Origin: Chryseobacterium gleum
GTDB lineage: Bacteria; Bacteroidota; Bacteroidia; Flavobacteriales_D; Crocinitomicaceae
Direction of reading: 5' to 3'
Assembly (NCBI GenBank): GCA_945877045.1
Contig: CAMCQW010000004.1
Span: forward strand, 1 to 24,718
Length of the DNA stretch: 24,718 bases
Both the position numbers and the translations under genes were made by a program. This document shows, one piece after another, positions 8,730-16,039 of this stretch. How positions within the stretch are numbered: position 1 is the stretch's first letter; each line of letters begins with the position of its first letter. A model generated the notes under the pieces. It was not told where the DNA came from and ran no database searches. It saw nothing but the letters and a program-made list of their open reading frames with translations.

Positions 8730-9333
8730 AATGACTGTTTTTATATTTTCTATTGTTACTTTTTTTGTAATTATTGTGGGATTAAAATTATTCTCAATTA
8801 TATCCTCTGTGGTGGCATCCGACATTGAAACACCTAAGTATGAAGTGCTTAAAAAATACCCTAAATTTGAATTGAGAAAATATGAGCCGATGTTGCTTGT
8901 CACGACTGATTTGGGCGTAGCAAGTTACGACGAGAAATCAGGTCAGGGCTTTAGAACTATTGCATCTTATATTTTTGGTAAAAATAAAACAAATGAGAAA
9001 ATTGCTATGACAGCTCCTGTTATTTATCATATGGACTCTACAGCCTCTTTTTCTTTTGTAGCGCCAACCAGCAATGCAAAAGGACGTATGCCAGAGCCAA
9101 TTGATTCGGCCATAAAATTTGAAAAACAAGAAATTAAATTATTTGCTGTTTTCACTTTCGGAGGATTCATTAATGATAAAAAGATGGACAAACGAATGAA
9201 TGAATTAAAACAAGCAGTGCTAAAGGAAGGACTTCAAATCAAAGGGGGCGGCTATTTCTTTGGCTATAATCCTCCTTGGCAATTGGTAGGCAGGAAAAAT
9301 GAAGTCGCTTTCGAACTTGAAAGTGTGAATTAG
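8722..9333 (+). CDS. SOUL-family heme-binding protein with N-terminal membrane anchor
   Basis: The 203-residue protein has one hydrophobic helix at about residues 4-32 and then a SOUL/HBP domain. Supporting segments are ETPKYEVLKKYPKFELRKYEP, GFRTIASYIFGKN, KIAMTAPVIYHMD and FSFVAPTSN, plus the Tyr- and Trp-containing end GYNPPWQL. SOUL proteins bind heme or tetrapyrroles in animals; the role of bacterial members is poorly defined. Topology suggests the domain lies in the periplasm. The ATG at 8722 lies inside the last codons of msrA; a second ATG at 8731 is possible and would remove the overlap. Coupling to an exported MsrA suggests a link to envelope redox or heme handling, but that is inference. 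Confidence 0.88.
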   Translation: MNKMTVFIFSIVTFFVIIVGLKLFSIISSVVASDIETPKYEVLKKYPKFELRKYEPMLLVTTDLGVASYDEKSGQGFRTIASYIFGKNKTNEKIAMTAPVIYHMDSTASFSFVAPTSNAKGRMPEPIDSAIKFEKQEIKLFAVFTFGGFINDKKMDKRMNELKQAVLKEGLQIKGGGYFFGYNPPWQLVGRKNEVAFELESVN

Positions 9334-9336
9334 TAG

Positions 9337-9367
9337 TTTCTTTTTCTCAAATTTGTACCTTACTTTG
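9337..9367 (+). promoter_or_regulatory. Weak candidate promoter for the aldehyde dehydrogenase gene
   Basis: TTTC at 9337-9340 and TTACTTTG at 9360-9367 are spaced by 19 nt. Each element has one mismatch to the Bacteroidota consensus. The -7 element ends 4 nt before the ATG at 9372, as in the promoter at 1937-1967. Confidence 0.35.
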
Positions 9368-9371
9368 CGGA

Positions 9372-10817
9372 ATGGAGAAATTAATGAATTACGTCGATGG
9401 AGTATATTGCCCACCTATCAATGAGCAATACTTCGATAATATAAATCCAGCGACTGCTGCGGTGTATTGTCTTATTCCCGATTCAGATGAAAATGATTTG
9501 GCCTTAGCAGTTAAGGCTGCAGAAAAAGCTTTTCCGATTTGGTCGAATATGCCAGCGGAAGAACGAAGCAAGATTTTAGTGCGTTTCTCTGAGGGAATTG
9601 AAAAAAGAATGGACCAGTTTGTTTTTGCAGAATCCAAGGATAATGGAAAGCCAATCACTCTTGCTAGACACGTCGATATTCCAAGAGCAGTTTCTAATTT
9701 CCACTTTTTTGCATCAGCGATTATTCATTTTTCTTCCGAATCTCATTATATGGAAGGAATTGGCGTTAATTATACGACAAGAAAACCAATTGGAATAGTT
9801 GCTTGTATCTCCCCTTGGAATTTACCATTGTATCTTTTTACATGGAAAATCGCTCCTGCGCTTGCGGCTGGAAATTGTGTTATTGCCAAACCAAGTGAAA
9901 TAACGCCCTATACTGCAACAATGTTAGGCGAAATTGCCAGCGAAGCAGGATTGCCTCCAGGTGTCCTGAATATTTTGAATGGCACAGGGGTTAAAATTGG
10001 TGACGCGATGGTTAGGCACCCAAAAATTAGCGCAATTTCATTTACCGGTGGAACGGCTACTGGAGAACATATTGCCAGGACAGCGGCTCCAATGTTTAAA
10101 AAACTTTCCTTGGAATTAGGTGGAAAAAACCCTACTATTATTTTTGACGATTGTGATTTTGACGATGCGCTAAAAACAACCATTCGGTCTTCTTTTTCCA
10201 ATCAAGGGCAAATTTGTTTATGCGGATCTAGAATATTTGTTCAAAAAGGAATTTATGAAAAATTTAAGCAGGCATTTGTAGCGAAAGTATCCACTTCAAT
10301 TGTTTCTTTTCCTGAAGATCCAAAAGCTAATTTGGGTGCAATCGTCTCTGAAAGTCATTTAATTAAAATCTTAACCTATATTGATTTAGCGAAAAAAGAA
10401 GGAGGGAAAGTTTTGACCGGAGGAAATAGGGTGTTTTTGCCTGCTCCTCATGATAAAGGTTTTTACTTAGAACCAACAATTTTTGAATCCCTGCCTTATG
10501 ATTGTAAAACCAATCAAGAGGAGATTTTTGGGCCTGTGGTTACGATCATGCCATTTGATACGGAAGAAGAAGTTTTAATGATGGCAAATTCTACAAAATA
10601 TGGCTTGGCTAGTTCTGTTTGGACAACAAATGTTAAAAAAGCACACCGCATTGCAGATCAACTGAATATGGGAATCGTTTGGGTAAACGCGTGGTTAATC
10701 AGGGATTTAAGAACACCTTTTGGAGGGATGAAAGCTTCCGGAGTAGGACGTGAAGGAGGCTTAGAAGCGCTACGCTTTTTTACGGAACCCAAAAATATTT
10801 TTATTAAAGTAGATTAA
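9372..10817 (+). CDS. NAD-dependent aldehyde dehydrogenase, 2-aminomuconate / 2-hydroxymuconate semialdehyde type
   Basis: The 481-residue protein has the full ALDH fold: ISPWNLPLYLFTWKIAPALAAGNCVIAKPSE (cofactor site), ISFTGGTATGE, LELGGKNP with the general base Glu248, and QGQICLCGSRIFV with nucleophile Cys282. The C-terminal EEIFGPVVTIMPFDTEEE and PFGGMKASGVGREGG are also typical. The C-x-C arrangement at the active site and the surrounding residues resemble 2-aminomuconate (ALDH8A1-like) and 2-hydroxymuconate semialdehyde dehydrogenases of the kynurenine and meta-cleavage pathways. No other gene of those pathways is nearby, so the substrate is uncertain. An in-frame ATG four codons downstream (9384) is an alternative start. 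Its stop overlaps the stop of the convergent nfu gene. Confidence 0.92.
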   Translation: MEKLMNYVDGVYCPPINEQYFDNINPATAAVYCLIPDSDENDLALAVKAAEKAFPIWSNMPAEERSKILVRFSEGIEKRMDQFVFAESKDNGKPITLARHVDIPRAVSNFHFFASAIIHFSSESHYMEGIGVNYTTRKPIGIVACISPWNLPLYLFTWKIAPALAAGNCVIAKPSEITPYTATMLGEIASEAGLPPGVLNILNGTGVKIGDAMVRHPKISAISFTGGTATGEHIARTAAPMFKKLSLELGGKNPTIIFDDCDFDDALKTTIRSSFSNQGQICLCGSRIFVQKGIYEKFKQAFVAKVSTSIVSFPEDPKANLGAIVSESHLIKILTYIDLAKKEGGKVLTGGNRVFLPAPHDKGFYLEPTIFESLPYDCKTNQEEIFGPVVTIMPFDTEEEVLMMANSTKYGLASSVWTTNVKKAHRIADQLNMGIVWVNAWLIRDLRTPFGGMKASGVGREGGLEALRFFTEPKNIFIKVD

Positions 10818-11053
10818 TTAACTGCTTCTACAGATTTAATTTCAGGCGCCATTTTTTTTACGGCCTCTTCTATTCCAGCTTTTAGGGTCATTTCGCTCAT
10901 GGAGCAATCTAGACAAGACCCGCTAAATTTCACCTGCACAACGCCATCATTAGTAATACCTACAAAAGAAACATCCCCCCCATCTGCATGTAAAAATGGC
11001 CTAAGTTGCTCTATTGCAAGCAATACTTTTTCTTCCATGTTTTCTTTATCCAT
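10814..11053 (-). CDS. NifU C-terminal-domain (Nfu-type) Fe-S cluster scaffold/carrier
   Basis: The 79-residue protein is a single Nfu domain. It carries LRPFLHADGGDVSFVGI, the cluster-binding CxxC in GSCLDCSMSEMTLKAGIEEAV, and a typical short end. Two protomers normally share one [4Fe-4S] cluster through this CxxC and pass it to apo-enzymes in the cytoplasm. It overlaps the end of the upstream mrp gene by 8 nt if the ATG at 11053 is used; an internal ATG at 11038 would leave a 7-nt gap. Pairing with Mrp, another Fe-S carrier, strongly supports a role in cluster delivery. Its TAA shares bases with the stop of the convergent aldehyde dehydrogenase gene. Confidence 0.93.
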   Translation of the reverse strand: MDKENMEEKVLLAIEQLRPFLHADGGDVSFVGITNDGVVQVKFSGSCLDCSMSEMTLKAGIEEAVKKMAPEIKSVEAVN

Positions 11054-12137
11054 TGTTGCTAAGTTGTGATTTTTGTCGGTCTAAAGATTCTAATTCTGTT
11101 ATAAAGGTATTAACTAATTCGTCAAATGCAATAGACATAATGGTATCGTCCTGAAAAACAGCCGGTCTACCAGCATCTCCCGCTTCTCTTAAACTCTGAA
11201 CCAAAGGGATGGCGCCTAGAAATGGCACATTCATACCACTCGCTAAATTTTTTGCTCCATCGCGACCAAAAATATAATACTTGTTTTGTGGTAATTCCTC
11301 AGGTGTAAACCAAGCCATGTTTTCTACTATTCCAATTATTGGGACTTTTATCCCATCCATTTTAAACATATTAATTCCTCTTCGAGCATCTGCTAAGGCA
11401 ACTTCTTGAGGTGTGCTAACAATCACAACTCCATCCAATGGTGCTGTTTGAATTAAAGATAAATGAATATCGCCCGTTCCAGGTGGGAGATCTACAAGAA
11501 GGAAATCTAATTCTCCCCAATGGGCATCGGTGATCATTTGTGTTAAGGCCTTTGATGCCATTGGCCCTCGCCAAACAACGGCATTGTCTTGGTCGGTAAA
11601 AAAACCGATTGAAAGTATTTTTATCCCGTAATTTATTATTGGTTCAATCAATTGTTTTTCATTAACATCGATCATTGTTGGCCTTTTTCCAACCAAATCA
11701 AACATGGTAGGGATGGATGGACCGTAAATATCAGCATCTATTATGCCGACACGATATCCTTTTTTAGCAAGTCCTCCAGCGAGATTTGATGTGATGGTTG
11801 ATTTACCAACACCTCCCTTTCCTGATGCTATGGCTATTATTTTTTTAACGTCAGGTAAAACTGTACGCACTTTATTTTCGGAATCTGTTTGCTTATTATT
11901 AACCTGACAAGTTACCGAAACATCTTTTCCGAAGGACCGTCCTACATTAAAAATTACAGCCTCCTGCATTCGCTTACGTGCATGAAGTGCCGGATTTGTT
12001 ATCGAAATTGTTATCGAAATTGTATGGTCAGTAACTTGGATGTCATCTACTAAATTGGCTGTCACCAAGCCTTTTTTTAGGTCAGGGTCTTGTATTTTTT
12101 CTAATAATTCCAGTATGGCTTCTCGCGTAATGGTCAT
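11046..12137 (-). CDS. mrp: Mrp/ApbC (NBP35-like) Fe-S carrier P-loop ATPase
   Basis: The 363-residue protein begins with a DUF59/MIP18-like domain (residues ~1-90: REAILELLEKIQDPDL, ITNPALHARKRMQ). The ATPase domain follows, with the deviant Walker A GKGGVGKST, DADIYGPSIPTMF and DFLLVDLPPGTGDIHLSLIQ. Proteins of this family bind and transfer [4Fe-4S] clusters with ATP hydrolysis. The region after VENMAW, where many relatives carry a CPxC-type cluster motif, reads FTPEELPQNKYYIFGRDG and has no Cys. The only Cys I see in the protein lies in the N-terminal domain (VTCQV). From memory this is common among Bacteroidota homologues, so it is probably lineage-typical. It starts inside the lipoprotein stop (ATGA) and overlaps nfu, giving a three-gene operon. 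Confidence 0.95.
   Translation of the reverse strand: MTITREAILELLEKIQDPDLKKGLVTANLVDDIQVTDHTISITISITNPALHARKRMQEAVIFNVGRSFGKDVSVTCQVNNKQTDSENKVRTVLPDVKKIIAIASGKGGVGKSTITSNLAGGLAKKGYRVGIIDADIYGPSIPTMFDLVGKRPTMIDVNEKQLIEPIINYGIKILSIGFFTDQDNAVVWRGPMASKALTQMITDAHWGELDFLLVDLPPGTGDIHLSLIQTAPLDGVVIVSTPQEVALADARRGINMFKMDGIKVPIIGIVENMAWFTPEELPQNKYYIFGRDGAKNLASGMNVPFLGAIPLVQSLREAGDAGRPAVFQDDTIMSIAFDELVNTFITELESLDRQKSQLSNNG
11998..12021. repeat. 12-bp perfect tandem duplication inside mrp
   Basis: GTTATCGAAATT occurs twice in direct succession (11998-12009 and 12010-12021, plus strand). On the coding strand it encodes ISIT repeated, within the DUF59-like domain strand just before NPALHARK. It keeps the frame. 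The doubled segment fits the normal strand length of the domain, so it need not be a recent event. Confidence 0.9.
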
Positions 12138-12721
12138 TTTATATTTTTTAATGATGCAACAGATTTCTCCATGAGTTCACCAACCTTTCTAGAATCTCCC
12201 TCTTCTTTATTTTTGATTTCATAATAGACATTCCCTAATTTCTTTATAGCATAGAGATGAAAAGTAATGTGTTTTGATTTCTCATTGCTTTGCTTAGAGG
12301 TGTTTTTTTTAATTTGCCTGCTGTAAAGAATCACCCCATTTTTTTCACTAATTATCTTAATGTCAAATAAATCACTTGAATACATTTTTTTCTTAAAATC
12401 TTCCATTAATAAGGAATAATCGCCATAGTCTTCGATGTATAAAATAAAATTGGGCCCTGCGGAAATTATCCATTTAAAATCTTCTTCATGTGTGATGATT
12501 GGCTTGAAAGAAGCGCCAATACCGGCTGTTTCATCAGGCACTTTGATTGTTGCAGTGAAATCAAAACCGGATAAATTTAATTCGCTAAACTGGTAATATT
12601 TATCTGATTCTTGGTTTAATTGCTCCTCTGTAAGTTCTGCTTCAACTCGGCCAGAACAGGCGCAAAGCAATAAAAATGCTAATGGAATAACCCAATAAGT
12701 ACCTGTCTTACTTTTTTTCAC
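12134..12721 (-). CDS. Small lipoprotein of unknown function, first gene of the mrp-nfu operon
   Basis: I do not recognise a family. From a GTG at 12721 the protein has 195 residues, begins MKKSKTGTYWVIPLAFLLLCACSG, and has a lipobox (LLCAC or CACSG) for lipidation near residue 21-23. The mature part is acidic at first (AELTEEQLNQESDKYY), then alternates beta-like segments (FDFTATIKVPDE, FKWIISAGPNFILYIEDYGDY) and ends Lys-rich. A TTG two codons upstream (12727) is the longer alternative. It lies within the -7 promoter element and adds only two residues, so GTG is preferred. The gene overlaps mrp by 4 nt (ATGA), implying coupling, but no functional link to Fe-S metabolism can be read from the protein. 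Confidence 0.75.
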   Translation of the reverse strand: MKKSKTGTYWVIPLAFLLLCACSGRVEAELTEEQLNQESDKYYQFSELNLSGFDFTATIKVPDETAGIGASFKPIITHEEDFKWIISAGPNFILYIEDYGDYSLLMEDFKKKMYSSDLFDIKIISEKNGVILYSRQIKKNTSKQSNEKSKHITFHLYAIKKLGNVYYEIKNKEEGDSRKVGELMEKSVASLKNIK

Positions 12722-12724
12722 AAA

Positions 12725-12732
12725 CAAAGGTA
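12725..12732 (-). promoter_or_regulatory. Candidate -7 element for the lipoprotein-mrp-nfu operon
   Basis: The minus strand reads TACCTTTG, an exact TAnnTTTG match, ending 3 nt before the GTG start at 12721. No good -33 element is seen at the usual spacing. The short distance would make the mRNA leaderless or nearly so. Confidence 0.45.
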
Positions 12733-12747
12733 ATAAATTAAGATTGT

Positions 12748-12755
12748 TAGCTTTG
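12748..12755 (+). promoter_or_regulatory. Candidate -7 element for the DUF423 gene
   Basis: TAGCTTTG matches TAnnTTTG exactly and lies 17 nt upstream of the ATG at 12773. It is 15 nt from the opposite-facing element of the lipoprotein operon, so the two promoters, if real, overlap in their polymerase footprints. The -33 element is not obvious. Confidence 0.4.
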
Positions 12756-12772
12756 TCTAATAAAATAATATA

Positions 12773-13150
12773 ATGGATAAATTTGAAATTAAAATTGGCG
12801 CAATTCTTTTTACTTTAGCAATAATCTTTGGCGCATTTGGCGCTCACGCGTTGAAAGAATTGGTAAGTGTTCAATCGTTGAATACCTTTGAAGTTGCTGT
12901 TCGCTATCAATTTTATCAAGCTTTGGCCTTTTTAATATTGGGAATTGGAAAAGAGAAATTTGGGTTTAGTTCAAGAGCAATTTCTATTGGAATGTTAGTC
13001 GGTTTATCTCTTTTTTGTGGGTCTATTTACGGGATTGCCTTAAAAGAATTACTCCCCTTTCCCGTCGCTTTTTTAGGCCCAATTACACCCATTGGCGGTG
13101 TGGTTTTAATTTTTTCCTGGGTGGTCTTGGTTACAAAAATTTATAAATAA
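12773..13150 (+). CDS. DUF423 (YgdD-type) small inner-membrane protein
   Basis: The 125-residue protein has four hydrophobic segments, at about residues 8-27, 46-62, 70-90 and 95-122. It shows the DUF423 hallmarks GAFGAHALK near the N-terminus, AVRYQFYQALAFLILG after the first helix, GSIYGIAL in the third helix and GPITPIGG before the last. The family is widespread and has no established function. It stands alone: it diverges from the lipoprotein operon and is separated from sucA by 155 nt, so it is probably monocistronic. Confidence 0.93.
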   Translation: MDKFEIKIGAILFTLAIIFGAFGAHALKELVSVQSLNTFEVAVRYQFYQALAFLILGIGKEKFGFSSRAISIGMLVGLSLFCGSIYGIALKELLPFPVAFLGPITPIGGVVLIFSWVVLVTKIYK

Positions 13151-13242
13151 TTAGATAAAATCGAGTGGCTTATTACTTAGTGTCGCACATTTTTTTCTTT
13201 TGTTTAACTCAAATTTATCGGGATATGGTAATTTGAATAGGT

Positions 13243-13262
13243 TTTTTAGTGCTTTTTAGTGC
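13243..13262 (+). repeat. 10-bp tandem repeat upstream of sucA
   Basis: TTTTTAGTGC occurs twice in direct succession, ending 9 nt before the candidate -7 element of sucA. It occupies the position where a -33 element would be expected and could be an activator site or chance. Confidence 0.85.
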
Positions 13263-13271
13263 TTAAATTCT

Positions 13272-13279
13272 TAACTTTG
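13272..13279 (+). promoter_or_regulatory. Candidate -7 element for sucA
   Basis: TAACTTTG matches TAnnTTTG exactly, 26 nt upstream of the sucA ATG. No TTTG or TTG lies 17-23 nt before it; a TTTTTAGTGC tandem repeat is there instead. A weak core with an activator is possible. The rest of the gap 13151-13305 holds a T-rich stretch near 13191 and nothing else I can call. Confidence 0.45.
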
Positions 13280-13305
13280 TTGCTATTAATCAGTGATAGA
13301 GTAGC

Positions 13306-16020
13306 ATGGATAAAGTCTCGTATTTGGGTAGTGCAGATATTAATGCAATAGAATTTTTATATAATCAGTATTGTTTAGATCCTGAAAGTGTTGACGAAGG
13401 ATGGAAAAAGTTTTTCGAAGGATTTGAATTTGCAAAAACTGTCTACGATGCTGAGGGATCAATTCCGGAAAATTTCCAAAAGGAATTTAAGGTTATTAAT
13501 TTAATTAATGGCTATCGTACGCGAGGTCATTTATTCACAAAAACCAATCCTGTCCGCGAAAGAAGGCAGTACTCTCCTACATTAGCCGTTGAAAATTTTG
13601 GCCTGAAAGAAACCGATTTGTTGGAAAAGTTTCAAGCAGGAAATGATTTGGGTTTAGGAATCACCACTTTAAAACAGATCATTAGTCACCTGGAATTGTC
13701 TTATTGTCTCTCTATTGGCGCTGAATTTATGTACATACGAACTCCAAGAAGAGTGGAATGGCTTAAGTCAAAGATGGAGGCAGTAAATAAACCAGTGTAT
13801 TCCAAAGAACAAAAGCTTGGTATTTTTAATAAATTAAATCAAGCCGCAAGTTTCGAGCATTTTTTAGGAAAGAAATTTGTAGGTCAAAAACGCTTTTCAA
13901 TTGAAGGGGGCGAAGCGCTGATACCGGCATTGAATGCATTGATGTATAAAGGTTCTGAATTAGGATTGAGTTATTTCGTTATGGGAATGGCGCATCGAGG
14001 GCGCTTAAATACACTCGCAAATATTTTTCAAAAAAGACCACGAGATATTTTTTCTGAATTCGAAGGGAAAGAGTTTGATTTTGAGTCAACTTTTGACGGA
14101 GACGTTAAGTATCACCAAGGATTTTCTTCAAAAATAACCTTGTCAAATGGTAAGGAGATAGGTGTCACTCTTTCTCCAAATCCCTCACATCTTGAAGCAG
14201 TTAGTACGGTTGTTGAAGGAATTGCAAGAGCAAAAATTGATCATGTATTTGAAGATGACTCAAAAGTTTGTTCCGTTCTTATTCATGGTGATGCAGCAAT
14301 TGCTGGCCAAGGAATTGTATACGAAACCATTCAGATGGCGCAGTTAGATGGCTATAAAGTGGGTGGAACAATTCACATCGTTGTGAATAATCAAGTTGGT
14401 TTTACAACCAATTATCTTGATGGTCGTTCTTCAACGTATTGCACTGATGTCGCCAAAACTACTCGATGTCCTGTGTTTCATGTAAATGGAGATGATGTTG
14501 AAGCGGTTGTTCAAGCAATTGAAATCGCAGTTGAATACAGACAAGAGTTTAAACGAGATATTTTTATTGACTTGTTATGCTACCGAAAATATGGGCATAA
14601 TGAAGGAGATGAGCCTAAGTTTACGCAGCCATCGCTTTATAATCTTATTGCAAAACACCCTAATCCAAAAACGATTTACTTTAATCAATTGGAGGCAGAA
14701 GGGGTTATTAATGCAGCAGAAGCAAAGGGATTTGAAGAGGAATATGTGTCTTTTTTGGAGGCAGAACACCTTGAATCAAGAAAAAATGAAAAGGCTTTGG
14801 TGTATGATTTTTTAAGTGAAACTTGGGCAGGATTTCGACATGGCACTCCTCAGGATTTCGAAAAGTCAATTGACACGGGTGTATCTATTGAAAAACTACA
14901 AGAGCTTGGAAAAAAAATATCCGTGCTTCCAGAAGGAAAAATGTATTTTAGAAAAATAGCAAAGATATTTGATGATAGATACAATTCATTTGTTAATAAC
15001 AAAGTGGATTGGGGGTCGGCAGAAATGCTCGCCTATGCCTCTTTGCTGATAGAAGGTCACCCAGTACGAATTTCAGGCCAGGATGTGGAAAGAGGCACTT
15101 TTTCTCATCGACATGCCATTGTTATAACGGAAGATACGGAGGAGGAAATTATTCCCCTAAACTTAATAGAACCAAATCAAGCACGTTTTTCTATTTATAA
15201 CTCTCTTTTATCTGAATACGGTGTTTTGGGTTTTGAATATGGCTATTCTTTGGCAACACCTAAAAGTCTAACCATTTGGGAAGCGCAATTTGGCGACTTT
15301 TTTAATGGCGCTCAAATTATGGTGGATCAATTCATCACAGCAGGTGAGGATAAATGGGCCACTCAAAGTGGACTTGTTCTATTACTACCTCATGGTTACG
15401 AAGGGCAAGGAGCAGAACATTCAAGTGGAAGAATGGAACGATTTCTTCAACAGGCAGCAGATTTAAATATTCAAGTTGTTAATACTTCTACTCCCGCGAA
15501 TCATTTTCATGTGCTAAGGCGACAGTTAAAAAGAGATTTTAGAAAGCCACTCGTTGTTTTTTCACCAAAATTATTGCTCCGCCATCCCGATGCTACCTCT
15601 ACGATGGAAGAAATGGCTCAAGGTTCTTTTCAAGAAGTGATTGACGATGTGGACGCCGTAAAAAAATCGGTGGATACGCTTGTGTTTTGCTCTGGCAAAT
15701 TTTATTACGAGGCGAAAGCGAAAGCCCGTGAATTAAATGTTAAAAATATGGCGTTTGTCAGGGTTGAACAATTATACCCACTGCCTAAAAAGCAGCTGGA
15801 TGATGTGCTGGCAAAATATAAAGCGAAAAATGTTATTTGGGCGCAAGAAGAACCTGAAAATATGGGCGCTTGGGCATTTATGGCCATGAATTATAAGGAA
15901 GGAAATTTAATTGGGATCTGCAGGCCCGCATCCGCAGCATCTGCTGAAGGTTCGAAAAAATTACATGAAAAAAGATTAGAAAATTTATATACTCGCTTAT
16001 TTTCATACGCTAAAATTTAA
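13306..16020 (+). CDS. sucA: 2-oxoglutarate dehydrogenase E1 component (thiamine-diphosphate dependent)
   Basis: The 904-residue protein is the E1 decarboxylase of the TCA-cycle 2-oxoglutarate dehydrogenase complex. The N-terminal E2-binding segment (ADINAIEFLYNQYCLDPESVDEGWKKFF) is typical. His230 lies in MAHRGRLNTLANIF, followed by HLEAVSTVVEG and GDAAIAGQGIVYETIQM. The thiamine diphosphate/Mg site starts at GDDVEAV (residues 395-401) and ends with CYRKYGHNEGDEP. The transketolase-like pyrimidine-binding domain has SGQDVERGTFSHRHA, and LLPHGYEGQGAEHSSGRMERFLQ is also diagnostic. Length fits the family (about 900-940). It is followed after 19 nt by sucB. The E3 subunit (dihydrolipoamide dehydrogenase) is not in the window. 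I see nothing abnormal in the protein. Confidence 0.98.
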   Translation: MDKVSYLGSADINAIEFLYNQYCLDPESVDEGWKKFFEGFEFAKTVYDAEGSIPENFQKEFKVINLINGYRTRGHLFTKTNPVRERRQYSPTLAVENFGLKETDLLEKFQAGNDLGLGITTLKQIISHLELSYCLSIGAEFMYIRTPRRVEWLKSKMEAVNKPVYSKEQKLGIFNKLNQAASFEHFLGKKFVGQKRFSIEGGEALIPALNALMYKGSELGLSYFVMGMAHRGRLNTLANIFQKRPRDIFSEFEGKEFDFESTFDGDVKYHQGFSSKITLSNGKEIGVTLSPNPSHLEAVSTVVEGIARAKIDHVFEDDSKVCSVLIHGDAAIAGQGIVYETIQMAQLDGYKVGGTIHIVVNNQVGFTTNYLDGRSSTYCTDVAKTTRCPVFHVNGDDVEAVVQAIEIAVEYRQEFKRDIFIDLLCYRKYGHNEGDEPKFTQPSLYNLIAKHPNPKTIYFNQLEAEGVINAAEAKGFEEEYVSFLEAEHLESRKNEKALVYDFLSETWAGFRHGTPQDFEKSIDTGVSIEKLQELGKKISVLPEGKMYFRKIAKIFDDRYNSFVNNKVDWGSAEMLAYASLLIEGHPVRISGQDVERGTFSHRHAIVITEDTEEEIIPLNLIEPNQARFSIYNSLLSEYGVLGFEYGYSLATPKSLTIWEAQFGDFFNGAQIMVDQFITAGEDKWATQSGLVLLLPHGYEGQGAEHSSGRMERFLQQAADLNIQVVNTSTPANHFHVLRRQLKRDFRKPLVVFSPKLLLRHPDATSTMEEMAQGSFQEVIDDVDAVKKSVDTLVFCSGKFYYEAKAKARELNVKNMAFVRVEQLYPLPKKQLDDVLAKYKAKNVIWAQEEPENMGAWAFMAMNYKEGNLIGICRPASAASAEGSKKLHEKRLENLYTRLFSYAKI

Positions 16021-16039
16021 CTATAATAAAGATATATCC

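Noticed and set aside
13182..13206. Possible terminator after the DUF423 gene (GTG-TCG-CAC followed by a T-rich run)
   Set aside because: The stem is only 3 bp, too weak for an intrinsic terminator; the T-run alone is not enough in such AT-rich DNA.
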